A stretch of 64,000 nucleotides of DNA from contig JACJNX010000053.1 in assembly GCA_014695255.1 (NCBI GenBank), forward strand, positions 62,001 to 126,000, in the 5' to 3' direction. This document shows positions 54,220 through 63,184 of the stretch, piece after piece. The translations under genes were made by a program, and so were the position numbers. This DNA comes from Cyanobacteria bacterium FACHB-63 (GTDB taxonomy: Bacteria; Cyanobacteriota; Cyanobacteriia; Leptolyngbyales; Leptolyngbyaceae). How positions within the stretch are numbered: position 1 is the stretch's first letter; the number at the start of each line of letters is the position of its first letter. A model generated the notes under the pieces. It saw nothing but the letters and a program-made list of their open reading frames with translations, made no database searches and was not told where the DNA came from.

Positions 54220-54945
54220 ATGTTTTTTCATAAAAAAGAACTCATCCACAACGTTGAGATTAAGGAAGCAAATCCTCGATATGCTCAACTGCTGCTAGAG
54301 CAGTTTGGTGGCGCTACCGGAGAGCTTTCTGCGGCATTGCAGTATTGGGTGCAGTCATTTCATGTAGAAGATGCAGGAATGCGCGACATGCTGCAAGACA
54401 TTGCGATCGAAGAATTTAGCCATCTCGAAATGGTGGGCAAACTGATCGAAGGGCATACCAAGAATGTCGATCAAACAGAAGCATATAAGAGCACACTATT
54501 TGCTGTGCGGGGAGTCGGACCTCACTTTCTAGATAGCCAGGGCAGTGCGTGGACTGCAAGCTATCTGAATGAGGGAGGTGATATTGTGCGCGATCTCAGA
54601 GCAAACATTGCCGCAGAAGCCGGAGCACGCCAAACTTACGAAGAGCTGATCAAGTTAGCGACAGATGAAGGAACCAAACAAACGTTAGTTCATCTGTTAA
54701 CGCGGGAAATTTCTCACACGAAGATGTTCATGAAAGCCTTGGAATCGTTGGGCAAATTAGACGAGCCATTTTTTGGCAATATTCAACCTGACGAGACCGT
54801 TGATCTTTACTTCAACTTGTCATCCAATGGGGAGAAAGATGAGCGTGGTGCCTGGAATTCTGATGAGAACTTTGAATACATTGCAGACCCGGCTAACCAC
54901 AGCAAGGCTCAAGCTCAACGCAAACCTGAACAAAAGCTAGGGTAG
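54220..54945 (+). CDS. Manganese catalase (KatB-like)
   Basis: 241 residues. Dinuclear-manganese catalases dismutate hydrogen peroxide without heme. All five expected ligands are visible in a ferritin-like four-helix fold: Glu35 (TGELSAALQY), Glu65 and His68 (IAIEEFSHLEM), Glu133 (NIAAEAGARQTYEEL) and His166 (LTREISHTKMFMKAL). GVGPHFLDSQGSAWTASYLN is also typical. The protein resembles the short cyanobacterial forms. It lies between the two attC-like repeats but on the opposite strand to their orientation. Codon use and a GCGATCG site look native. Confidence 0.93.
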   Translation: MFFHKKELIHNVEIKEANPRYAQLLLEQFGGATGELSAALQYWVQSFHVEDAGMRDMLQDIAIEEFSHLEMVGKLIEGHTKNVDQTEAYKSTLFAVRGVGPHFLDSQGSAWTASYLNEGGDIVRDLRANIAAEAGARQTYEELIKLATDEGTKQTLVHLLTREISHTKMFMKALESLGKLDEPFFGNIQPDETVDLYFNLSSNGEKDERGAWNSDENFEYIADPANHSKAQAQRKPEQKLG

Positions 54946-55211
54946 TGTTCTAGAGGGGTGGAGCTGACATTGATACCGCTGTTTACCTGCCCCAGGGGAA
55001 CCGTGTTTGATCCCATGAGCACTGCCACAATCTAGGCAAAGTACAGGTTCTAAATCTACGTATAGTTTTAGAACCTGTCTCAATTCTCCCTTATCTCCAC
55101 ACGTCTAAAACGCTACCAACTCAAACCTTTATCTTTGGAACAACTCAACTGTAACTCAGCGTCAAAAAATAACAGATAGCATTGAAGAACGTCCTCACCG
55201 AGAGATAGAGC
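54946..55211. other. Intergenic with hairpin at 55045-55079
   Basis: CAGGTTCTAAA and TTTTAGAACCTG form an 11-bp stem with an ~11-nt loop (about 55045-55079), a likely transcript end for the catalase gene. Nothing else is evident. Confidence 0.55.
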
Positions 55212-55304
55212 AGCCTAATGGCAAAACGCAGCGGCGGCAAACAACCCCAAACTTAGCACTAGCGGCTTTCGCCCGCCCGCTGCCGTGACGTGTTAGCTTT
55301 ACGG
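55212..55304 (-). repeat. attC-like imperfect palindrome, copy 2, abutting a stop codon
   Basis: Minus strand: begins AGCTAACAC two bases after the TAA of the 55299-56254 gene (AGCTAAC is one base off RYYYAAC), then GGCAGCGGGCGG pairs with CCGCCGCTGC leaving an unpaired base, and it ends CCATTAGGC (one base off GTTRRRY). A stop directly followed by a ~90-bp imperfect palindrome with extrahelical bases is the architecture of an integron gene cassette. No integrase is in the window. Confidence 0.6.
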
Positions 55305-56254
55305 TGTTGATTCGTACTCGTCATCTAACTCCTTAGCAATTTCTTGTATTGATTTTAATTGAGCCGATAGAAATGAAGCGTAAATGTATGCATCTTTCTC
55401 ATTTATAGAATTATCGCCCTTGAAATATGATTTCAGACGCTTTAAAGGGTAATCAATCAGTTCATAATGATAATCTACCGACTCGTATACTCCCCATTCA
55501 CCACGAATGAATAATTCATCTTTAAAGCTATCAACACACTTAGCAATAATAGTTAAGTTAGGGGTTCCGAGAAAAAAACTATCTCTGCTGGATGTGGCTT
55601 CATAAATTTTACTAAAGTGATAACTAATTGTGGGCGGAAAGATGTCTACTAATTTTTTATCCTTATGCATTGCACGATGTTCCATTTCTTGTTTTTCTAG
55701 CTCGGTGATAACTTTTGATAAAATTTCACCTAGATATACTTGCTGTTTTTCAATCAAAGATGGAATTGCTACATGACGCATTTCATACTCTTTATCACCT
55801 GAGTACACGGTCATTAATTCAAAACCTGTAGGCGATATTGACATCCTTGTAATAAAGCTAGATTTTGACAAACCATTTTCTTTCTGATAACTGGGATGAC
55901 CCGCAGCATTATTTCTGATTATTCGTATTTCCTCTAAATCCTTTGGGAGCTTTACCGTATTTCCTCTAAATCCTTTGGGAGCTTTACCTTGATATTCAAG
56001 GCATCTCCAATATGCTTTGCGGCATCTTGCTGCAACAAAAATGCTTGCAAAATCCCATAAACAATCAAATAGCTTACCCCCTGTTCTTTCACACTAAAAA
56101 GCTGCGGGTATGCATCTATCGCTATTTGTGTATCTCCAACCAAATATAGAGAGCTACATAATTTATTCCATGTAGCAGAGTCTCTGGGCAAATCAGATTG
56201 CCTTCTGCCGCTATTAATAAAATCTCTTATTCGATCTTCCAAGTCATGAATCAT
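55299..56254 (-). pseudogene. Putative HEPN-motif protein gene, split by a 32-bp tandem duplication
   Basis: Two fragments in different frames: 100 codons from ATG 56254 to a stop at 55952, and a 190-codon frame to 55299. Deleting one copy of the perfect 32-bp repeat (55925-55956 / 55957-55988) restores one frame of 307 residues. The rejoined sequence runs KLPKDLEEIRIIRNNAAGHP, giving Arg103-Asn104-x4-His109, which fits the RNase motif R(N/D/H)x3-5H of HEPN domains. The N-terminal part is helical (SYLIVYGILQAFLLQ); the C-terminal part is unrecognised. It is AT-rich without HIP1 sites, unlike its neighbours, implying transfer. The HEPN call is a motif-level inference. Confidence 0.7.
55924..55988. 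repeat. Perfect 32-bp tandem duplication inside the gene
   Basis: The unit beginning GTATTTCCTCTAAATCCTTT and ending GGGAGCTTTACC occurs twice head to tail without mismatch. Because 32 is not a multiple of three it shifts the frame and creates the stop at 55952. Confidence 0.97.
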
Positions 56255-56302
56255 GAATCTTTGTCATAAAAGATTACCGGCTAACTTGTTACTGGACACG
56301 AC
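56255..56302. promoter_or_regulatory. Leader of the split gene with an attC-core-like GTTAGCC
   Basis: On the minus strand GTTAGCC (56285-56279) lies 25 nt before the ATG at 56254. It resembles the core site that would mark the left edge of an integron cassette whose attC is at 55212-55304. This is suggestive only. Confidence 0.35.
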
Positions 56303-56573
56303 TTGATCCGCCTTATTCTGTCTAACTCCTCTAATTCAGAGCCTTATACGGCTTTTCGTCCAGATAAAACTCTAAACCGGGATGATATGTAGAATTTTGT
56401 CTGTATATCGCTCCAAGACGGGCAGTTATGTAGACGAAATTCTGTATAACACACTGATTTGGAGCGTTATCTAGATGCACATCTACACAACACCTCAGAT
56501 TTGGGTGATTAGGCAGACGAGAATCTGCATAACACCCTAGTGCAGCGAGTTATACGGAAATCTGTCCATATAG
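56303..56573. repeat. Tandem array of ~6.5 degenerate 41-bp hairpin repeats
   Basis: Unit starts at 56303, 56344, 56385, 56426, 56467, 56508 and 56550 give lengths 41, 41, 41, 41, 41 and 42, plus a partial last unit. Each begins TTAT-like, contains a short hairpin (for example GCAGA-CGAGAA-TCTGC or GTAGA-CGAAAT-TCTGT) closed by ATAAC, and then a more variable ~12-nt stretch, often with GGxxG at its end. By my count units 3 and 4 match at 24 of 41 positions, and units 3 and 5 at 24 of 30 in the hairpin part. It lies directly upstream of the split HEPN-like gene. Confidence 0.8.
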
Positions 56574-56595
56574 TAGCAAATGAAAAATATCTGTT

Positions 56596-57936
56596 TCATT
56601 TTTCAAGTAAATCATCTAACTCGGTATAGCTGGGTACGATCGCGTCGATCGCTTTCCCCGCTCTCAATACGATTCGATCGTGCTGCGATCGTGACAACAA
56701 TTCCCGATAATTCCGCCCCTTAAATAACACTAAATCCGCAGGCAAACCAATCCCAATTCGTCCCACATTTGGCAAATCCATTAAATCCGCAGGAGTCGAA
56801 GTAACTGCCTTCGCCCAATTTCCAAATGGATGATCCAACTGAGCAATTTTCACCGATTGACTAAACACTTCTAGCCCATCATGATCGCCATAAGCATGAA
56901 ACGGATCGCGACAATTATCAGATGCGATCGCCACCGGAACTCCTGCTTGTTTCAACTCATGTAACAACGTCACTCCGCGCCATCTTGGAGTTTTTCCGGG
57001 TCGTCTTCCTTGTAGGTAGAGATTGCACATTGGAAGGCTCACAATGCCGATTCCAGCTTCTTTTACAAGTGCGATCGTTCTGTCTGCCTCGGTTTCTTCC
57101 TGCACTGCCAAACTGCAACAGTGACCGCAAACAACTCTGCCCTGATACTCATATCGAATTGCGGCTTCTGCGACTCGACGTAAAGTATCTGAGCTTGGAT
57201 CGTCGTTTTCATCGGCGTGAAAATCTAAATCTAAGTTCCGTTCTTTCGCAAGTGAAAAGACGCGATCGATCTGTTGATCAATCTCAGGATTAATAAACGT
57301 AACTCCGCCTAAAATTCCCTCAGATTCTGCGACTAAATCTGCAAGTTTTTCTCCTTCAGGTGTTAAGAAATAATCCAATGAAACGAGACAAACCGCTTGC
57401 AAAATAAGCCGATCTGCCCATTTCTTCCGCAACTCTCGGAAAACCTCAAAGCTAATCGCGCCTTGTTTACCTGCTGAATCTAAATGTGTCCGAATCGCTT
57501 TCGTTCCATGAGCATAACTACACTTTAAGCCAAACTCCATGCGACGATACACATCTTCTGCATTCCAGTTCTTCTCTGAATCTGCGCGGACTGTTGCTAA
57601 CGCACTCTCAAACGTTCCGTCTAGATTGGATGCCCGATTCCAAATGTGTCCTTTATCTAAATGAGTATGCAAATCCACAAAACCCGCCCAAACCATTCCG
57701 CCCTGTAAATCGATCGACGCAACCGCATCACTGTTCTGAGTCCCGACTGGAACGATCGCAGAAATTGCCCCTCCAACAATCTCTAAATCGACGTTGAGCA
57801 AGTGATCTGAAGCATTCTGCGTTGTCCAAGGCTGCTCAACCAGCAAGCAGGCAGGTACATGAGCATTTCTAATCCAATAGTGATCCGCATCGAAAATCAT
57901 AAAATCCGAGCCATTGCATTCCTCTGATTTTGCCAT
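56596..57936 (-). CDS. Cytosine-deaminase-like amidohydrolase
   Basis: 446 residues as drawn; ATG 57900 (MIFDADHYWIRN) is an alternative start. TIM-barrel metal hydrolase: metal motif FVDLHTHLDKGHIW, second ligand HADEN in LDLDFHADENDDPSSD, GRVVCGHCCSL for the next His, the CodA-like LPMCNLYLQGRRPGKTPRWR, and the metal/catalytic Asp in VAIASDNCRDPFHAYGDHDG. These resemble cytosine/isoguanine deaminases and N-isopropylammelide hydrolases. The true substrate cannot be settled by eye. It stands alone between the repeat array and divergent cobH. Confidence 0.9.
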   Translation of the reverse strand: MAKSEECNGSDFMIFDADHYWIRNAHVPACLLVEQPWTTQNASDHLLNVDLEIVGGAISAIVPVGTQNSDAVASIDLQGGMVWAGFVDLHTHLDKGHIWNRASNLDGTFESALATVRADSEKNWNAEDVYRRMEFGLKCSYAHGTKAIRTHLDSAGKQGAISFEVFRELRKKWADRLILQAVCLVSLDYFLTPEGEKLADLVAESEGILGGVTFINPEIDQQIDRVFSLAKERNLDLDFHADENDDPSSDTLRRVAEAAIRYEYQGRVVCGHCCSLAVQEETEADRTIALVKEAGIGIVSLPMCNLYLQGRRPGKTPRWRGVTLLHELKQAGVPVAIASDNCRDPFHAYGDHDGLEVFSQSVKIAQLDHPFGNWAKAVTSTPADLMDLPNVGRIGIGLPADLVLFKGRNYRELLSRSQHDRIVLRAGKAIDAIVPSYTELDDLLEK

Positions 57937-58004
57937 GCAACTCGAATAAATCCGAGTAAACTAAGAAAGCCTGGAAACCAATGTAAAAAAAGCGACATAC
58001 CGAT

Positions 58005-58628
58005 ATGGAGTGGCACCCGACCGACGCACAAAGCTTGGCCATCATCGATCGAGAAGTGGGCGATCACACCCTATCTCCGGCTGAATATGAAATCGTCCGA
58101 CGCGCGATTTATGCAACTGCGGATTTTGACTACAAATCGCTAATTTATTTCTCTGATTTGGCGCTGCAATCTGGCGCAGCAGCGCTTGCGGCTCGAACAA
58201 CCATTATTGTCGATGTCCCAATGGTGCAGGTTGGAATTAATACCAACATTCAAAACACCTTTGCCAATCCGATCTATTGCAGCATGGAGACAATCACTCG
58301 TCCTCAGAAAGAGAAAACCCGTGCGGCCTGGGGCATTGAAACGTTAGCCAGACGTTATCCAGAAGGAATCTTTGTCGTCGGGCAATCTCAAACCGCACTA
58401 ATGACGCTTGCCGCTCTCATTCAAGCGGAGGAAATTAAACCTGCTTTAGTCATTGCCACACCATCCGGTTTTCTCGATGTCGATGCTGCCAAAGCGCGAT
58501 TGAGTGATTCTCTAGTTCCGCACATTCGCACCGAAGGCAGAAAAGGAAGTGCAGTCGTTGCCGCCGCGATCGTCAATGCCCTCGTGGATCTCGCGTGGCA
58601 AGCCTACGGGGGCAATCAAGCAAGTTAA
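58005..58628 (+). CDS. cobH: Precorrin-8X methylmutase
   Basis: 207 residues. CobH/CbiC moves a methyl group from C-11 to C-12 to make hydrogenobyrinate/cobyrinate in corrin synthesis. Visible: EYEIVRRAIYATADFDYKSL, AARTTIIVDVPMVQVGIN, TRAAWGIETLARRYPEGIFV, VGQSQTALMTLAALI and ALVIATPSGFLDVDAAKARL. The usual catalytic His region (RxxxHATAD-like) appears as RRAIYATADFDY, with Tyr where many homologs have His. It overlaps the end of the convergent membrane gene by four bases. Confidence 0.92.
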   Translation: MEWHPTDAQSLAIIDREVGDHTLSPAEYEIVRRAIYATADFDYKSLIYFSDLALQSGAAALAARTTIIVDVPMVQVGINTNIQNTFANPIYCSMETITRPQKEKTRAAWGIETLARRYPEGIFVVGQSQTALMTLAALIQAEEIKPALVIATPSGFLDVDAAKARLSDSLVPHIRTEGRKGSAVVAAAIVNALVDLAWQAYGGNQAS

Positions 58629-59404
58629 CGTCGCCGTCTCGATCGTGGAATCCGTTTTCTCGGTTGCGGTGCTTCAAACTGCTCGTCGCGATCGTCGTAC
58701 TCATCCGGTGCATCGCGACGATCGTCGTACTGGTCGGGTTCAACCGCGATCGTATTCAACCGCCGACTCACCGCTTCAAATTCATCCCGTCGCAAGTAAG
58801 GGTAATCACTCACCCAAACCCCGACACGGCTGACAAACACGTCACTCACTTTGGCAATTCGGCTCAGATCTGGACGATCGGACATCACCAGCATTTCTGC
58901 CGTATCTCCGACCCGAATCGCTTGGTGTTCCCGTTTAAGCGGCACTTGAATCCGCGTGGCAAATCCCGACTCATCCCCAACTTCTACATTAATCCGCCGC
59001 TCCCGATTCTCTGTGACAACCAAATCGCCCCGGCTATTCACGCTTTCTTGAGTGCTGACGACTTCATCGCTGACGAAGACATCGAACACCTCGCCACGCA
59101 AAAATCCCGCGTACTTATAGCGCCGACACGAGGCATTCCGCATTCCCGCCTGAACTGCGGGACTCCATAGCCAATACACCAGCGCCAACAGCGACACGAA
59201 GAAGCTGATCCCTTGAAGCACATCCTGCAATTCGCCCGATGCAAAAAACGCCCGAATTAGCAGCACGGTTGCCAGCGCCGAAATCGAGATCAGCACTCGA
59301 CGCAGGAAATCGGGAAACTTACCCCAGCAATACTTGTACTGAGCGCCAGTCCCCACGAAGGGAATCAGATCTTCAAATTTCTTACGGCTTAAAGGAACTA
59401 GCAT
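58625..59404 (-). CDS. Cyanobacterial membrane protein of unknown function
   Basis: 259 residues. The N-terminus MLVPLSRKKFEDLIPFVGTG with YKYCWGKFPDF is highly characteristic of a conserved cyanobacterial family that, as I recall, is often mislabelled as a phosphate transporter permease. Two TM helices (LISISALATVLLIRAFF and VLQGISFFVSLLALVYWLW) are followed by a soluble beta-rich domain (~100-215) and a charged Asp/Arg tail (DDRRDAPDEYDDRDEQ). There is no permease signature, so I leave it unnamed. Confidence 0.82.
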   Translation of the reverse strand: MLVPLSRKKFEDLIPFVGTGAQYKYCWGKFPDFLRRVLISISALATVLLIRAFFASGELQDVLQGISFFVSLLALVYWLWSPAVQAGMRNASCRRYKYAGFLRGEVFDVFVSDEVVSTQESVNSRGDLVVTENRERRINVEVGDESGFATRIQVPLKREHQAIRVGDTAEMLVMSDRPDLSRIAKVSDVFVSRVGVWVSDYPYLRRDEFEAVSRRLNTIAVEPDQYDDRRDAPDEYDDRDEQFEAPQPRKRIPRSRRRR

Positions 59405-59500
59405 AGGTCAGTCGATCGACAAACAAAACGGCGTTCCTCAATTCTAGACTGGAGGAAAAGCAATCGCGATCGGGATTGTTGTTTGCTCAACAAATCGCAC

Positions 59501-62500
59501 TCAACGATAAAGCCAAACGCGCAGCAGTGATAATAACTGCTCAGTATCAACAGGTTTGGTAATGTAATCAGAGGCACCTGCTTCGATACATTTTTCTCGA
59601 TCGCCCTGCATTGCTTTTGCAGTGAGCGCAATGATCGGTAGCGATCGAAATTGCGGTTGTTCTCGGATGGCGCGAGTTGTCTCATACCCATCCATTTCTG
59701 GCATCATGACATCCATCAGAACGACATTTATATCTGGATGGGCTTGCAGCATTTCAATGCCTTCGCGCCCATTCTCAGCGTAGAACACTTCCATCTGCTG
59801 ACGTTCTAGCAAGCTTGTCAATGCAAAAATGTTCCGCATATCATCATCGATAATCAAGACTTGCTTGTTTCCTAACACAGAATCGGTTTGATGGAGATCT
59901 TCTAGGATTTGGCGTTTGGGCTGCGGTAGGTTGGCTTGTACACGGTGAAGAAACAGTGCGGTTTCATCGAGTAAGCGTTCGGGCGATCGTACATCTTTGA
60001 TGATGATTGTTTCTGCAAGGCGTTTTAGCTGCGTCTCTTCTGGGCGGGTTAGCTCTTTGCCGGTATAGATGATGATGGGAATTTTAGATAAAGCATCGTC
60101 TTGCTTGATTTGTTCGATCAGATCAAAACCGCTCATATCTGGGAGTCCCAAGTCCATTACAACACAGTCAATTTGCTGTGAGTGTAATGTTGATAAAGCA
60201 TCTTTTGCCGTGTAAGCAGCAATGCTATTGACATCTCCATTTCCAATCAGCTCAATGATGCTTTGAGCTTGTACGGTGTCATCTTCAATGATCAGCAAGT
60301 TTTTGACGCGCCGATCGATAAAGCTCTGAATGTCCCCAAACAAGTGAGCTAAGTCTTCTGAAGAAACAGGCTTTTGAAGATAAGCGATCGCGCCCAATTG
60401 CAATCCGCGTTGGCGCTGATCGTCGCTCGACAGAATGTGAACCGGAATGTGACGCAGTTCTGGATCACGCTTTAAGCGATCGAGGACTGTCCATCCATCC
60501 ATATCTGGCAAATGCAGATCTAGTAAAATTGCACCGGGTTTAAACTGCTGCGCCAGTGCAAGTCCTGTTTGACTTCTTAAAGCCACAAGCACCTTGAAGC
60601 CTTGCTGTTGGGCAATATCTGTGAGAATTTTGACGAAGTTTACATCGTCTTCGATGATCAGTAGCACTCGATCGCCCCCGTGAATCGAAGCACGATCGTC
60701 TGAAACTTCCGGAATCGGCGTGACGGTTGGTATAGGGCGAGGCACAGAAGGAGCGACTGGCTCTGGAGGCGCTGCAAAGGTGCTTTGGGTTTGAGGGAGA
60801 TAAAGCGTGAAGGTACTGCCGCGATCGGGTTCACTGGTCACTTCAATAAAGCCACCCAGTCGATGGGCTAACTCTCGACTAATCGAAAGTCCTAAGCCTG
60901 TCCCCCCAAACTTACGGCTGGTTGTACCATCAACCTGCTGAAATGCTTCAAAAATTAGCTGTAGCTTCTCACGCGGAATGCCAATTCCGGTATCCTGCAC
61001 TGCAAAAAAAACTTTTTGATCCTGAGTCGAACCCATCCGAACAGTAACGCTTCCTTGTTCCGTGAATTTAAAGGCATTGGCGAGTAGATTCTTGAGAATC
61101 TGCTGAAGGCGTTTGCTATCGGTTGAAATCACTTCTGGTGTTTGAGGCTGACGCTCGATCGAGAAAGTGAGTTCTTTACTATTGGCAATCTGACGGAAGG
61201 TGCGATCGAGGCTCAGTTGCAGATCGGCGAGTTTGACAGGTTCAATGTCGATGGCAATGGTTCCTGATTCAATCTTGGCAAGGTCAAGAATGTCATTAAT
61301 CAAGGTCAGCAAATCACTTCCCGAAGAATAGATAGTTTTACTGTATTCGACTTGCTTCTCGGTTAAATTCTGATCTGCATTGTCGCTAAGAATCTTTGCG
61401 AGAATCAGCAAGCTGTTGAGCGGTGTTCTCAGCTCATGCGACATATTCGCCAGAAACTCAGATTTATACCGGGATGAAATTTCTAACTGTTCTGCCTTTT
61501 CTTGCAGCGCCAGCATCGCTTGATCAATCTCACCGTTTTTCTGTTCAACTTCGCGCTTTTGTGCGGCTAGGAGTTCTGCTTTTTCTTCAAGCTCTTCGTT
61601 GAGCTGCTGGAGTTCTTCGTTTGAAACTTTTAGCTCTTCTTGTTGTTCTTGCAAACGAAGCTCTGATTCTTCTAGATCGCGGGTCTTGTCTTGAAGCTGT
61701 TGATTGCTTTGGTAAAGTTCCTCTTGCTGACTTCTGAGTGCTTCAGCCAGTGCTTGGGACTCTTTGAGTAACTGCTGCGTTTTTGCATCAGATGCGATCG
61801 CTTTGAGCACGACTCCAATTGTTTGAGCTAATCGCTCTAGCAAGGTGAGTTGAACCTCTGTAAATCGCTGAAATGATGCTAACTCAAGTACCGCAACGAC
61901 CTCGTTTTCAAACAGTACGGGTAAAACAATCACATTGATTGGGCTTGCATCTCCTAGGCCCGATCGAATCCGAATGTAGTCGCTTGGAACATCCGTTAAA
62001 AGAATGGGTTGTTTCTCTAGCGCACATTGTCCGACTAACCCCTCGCCTAAGTGAAACTGATTCGATAGCTGTTTGCGCTCCTGATACGCATAGCTACTTA
62101 ACAGTTTTAGTACAGGTGGCGATAGTTCTGTATTCATCACGTAAAATGCGCCATGCCGAGATCCGACTAATGGAGCAAGGTGCGATAACATCAATCGCGA
62201 CACCGTTTCTAAGCTGCGCTCTCCCTGAATCAGGTGGGAGAATTCTGCTAAGTTGGTCTGTAGCCAGGTCTGGCGATCGCTCCTTTGCAGACTATCGCGC
62301 AAACTGTCTACCATTTGTCGCAAGGTGCGCGTTAGGATACCAACTTCGTCCTGACGATCCAGCCTAGGCAGTTGTGCCGATAAATCACCGTCAGCAATTT
62401 TCTCAGCAGTCCGCGAGACCTGAGTTAAAGGGGTTGAGATATGGCGATTGAGCAAAAAGCCCAAAATTGCAAGCAGCGTAAACGCAAGCGGCATTCCGAT

Positions 62501-63067
62501 CGCAATGCTATCCAGCGTACTCTGTGCGGCAATATTGGCATTTCTGGAGCGCTGATCCAGTAGCCTTTGTTCTCGCACCTTCATCTGATCGATGACTCGT
62601 CGAATCTGATCGGTAAGAGGCTTGCCGCGCCGTACACTATCATCTTGTATGACTGCTTGTAGTCCTCGCGCTTGTCTGAGGGCAATGCGCTCCTTCATCA
62701 GTTCGATGCGTTGATCAACTAGACCCGCTAACTGCTTTATATCCTGTTGTTGAGTAGGATTGTCTAGAGTTAGCTGGCGAACATTGTCAATCCTTTGCTG
62801 AACCGTACTGATAGCAAGGTTATAGGGCTGCAAATACGGTGTTTCACCGGTTAATAGATATCCCCGCTGTCCATTCTCAGCTTCAATGATCAAGGATAGA
62901 ATGTCTTCAAGCTCGCTTAAGACCTGATAAGTATGAGTGACCCAGCGTGAGGTTGTGATCGATTCACGGGTTCCACTGTATGAGACAATTCCGATCGCTG
63001 CAAAAATGGAGAGTCCGAGTCCAAATGCCGCTCCGATCTTTGTCCCAATTCGCAAGCGCTTCAACAT
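59501..63067 (-). CDS. Hybrid sensor kinase CHASE3-HAMP-GAF-HisKA-HATPase-REC-REC-REC
   Basis: 1188 residues. TM1 (~10-30), extracytoplasmic CHASE3 (~38-178, with [20 protein letters not shown]), TM2 (~185-206), HAMP (~207-262), GAF (~285-425), a long coiled coil (~430-535), HisKA with His544 in [16 protein letters not shown], HATPase ([33 protein letters not shown]), then three receivers (phosphoacceptor segments [43 protein letters not shown]). The GAF lacks bilin-binding features. Three receivers imply a branched or integrating relay. No other signalling gene is adjacent. Confidence 0.95.
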   Translation of the reverse strand: MLKRLRIGTKIGAAFGLGLSIFAAIGIVSYSGTRESITTSRWVTHTYQVLSELEDILSLIIEAENGQRGYLLTGETPYLQPYNLAISTVQQRIDNVRQLTLDNPTQQQDIKQLAGLVDQRIELMKERIALRQARGLQAVIQDDSVRRGKPLTDQIRRVIDQMKVREQRLLDQRSRNANIAAQSTLDSIAIGMPLAFTLLAILGFLLNRHISTPLTQVSRTAEKIADGDLSAQLPRLDRQDEVGILTRTLRQMVDSLRDSLQRSDRQTWLQTNLAEFSHLIQGERSLETVSRLMLSHLAPLVGSRHGAFYVMNTELSPPVLKLLSSYAYQERKQLSNQFHLGEGLVGQCALEKQPILLTDVPSDYIRIRSGLGDASPINVIVLPVLFENEVVAVLELASFQRFTEVQLTLLERLAQTIGVVLKAIASDAKTQQLLKESQALAEALRSQQEELYQSNQQLQDKTRDLEESELRLQEQQEELKVSNEELQQLNEELEEKAELLAAQKREVEQKNGEIDQAMLALQEKAEQLEISSRYKSEFLANMSHELRTPLNSLLILAKILSDNADQNLTEKQVEYSKTIYSSGSDLLTLINDILDLAKIESGTIAIDIEPVKLADLQLSLDRTFRQIANSKELTFSIERQPQTPEVISTDSKRLQQILKNLLANAFKFTEQGSVTVRMGSTQDQKVFFAVQDTGIGIPREKLQLIFEAFQQVDGTTSRKFGGTGLGLSISRELAHRLGGFIEVTSEPDRGSTFTLYLPQTQSTFAAPPEPVAPSVPRPIPTVTPIPEVSDDRASIHGGDRVLLIIEDDVNFVKILTDIAQQQGFKVLVALRSQTGLALAQQFKPGAILLDLHLPDMDGWTVLDRLKRDPELRHIPVHILSSDDQRQRGLQLGAIAYLQKPVSSEDLAHLFGDIQSFIDRRVKNLLIIEDDTVQAQSIIELIGNGDVNSIAAYTAKDALSTLHSQQIDCVVMDLGLPDMSGFDLIEQIKQDDALSKIPIIIYTGKELTRPEETQLKRLAETIIIKDVRSPERLLDETALFLHRVQANLPQPKRQILEDLHQTDSVLGNKQVLIIDDDMRNIFALTSLLERQQMEVFYAENGREGIEMLQAHPDINVVLMDVMMPEMDGYETTRAIREQPQFRSLPIIALTAKAMQGDREKCIEAGASDYITKPVDTEQLLSLLRVWLYR

Positions 63068-63184
63068 TTTTTACCCAGTGCGATCGTGCATTCAGCATTC
63101 GATTGTCTGATGGTTAGAAGAATTGACACATCTAACTTTAGGTAGAGAGGCGAGAGAGAATTGCTTATCTCTCACCTCATGTTT

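Noticed and set aside
54007-54288. Minus-strand frame of 93 codons overlapping the catalase start
   Set aside because: It begins inside the catalase coding region, has no ribosome-binding site and no recognisable domain; the hydrophobic N-terminus reflects the antisense sequence.
56303-56573. 41-bp array considered as a CRISPR
   Set aside because: Repeats are not identical, the variable part is only ~12 nt, and no cas genes are in the window.
58595-59170. Plus-strand frame of 191 codons
   Set aside because: Antisense to the conserved membrane protein at 58625-59404; composition (Arg/His/Pro-rich) is typical of a shadow frame.
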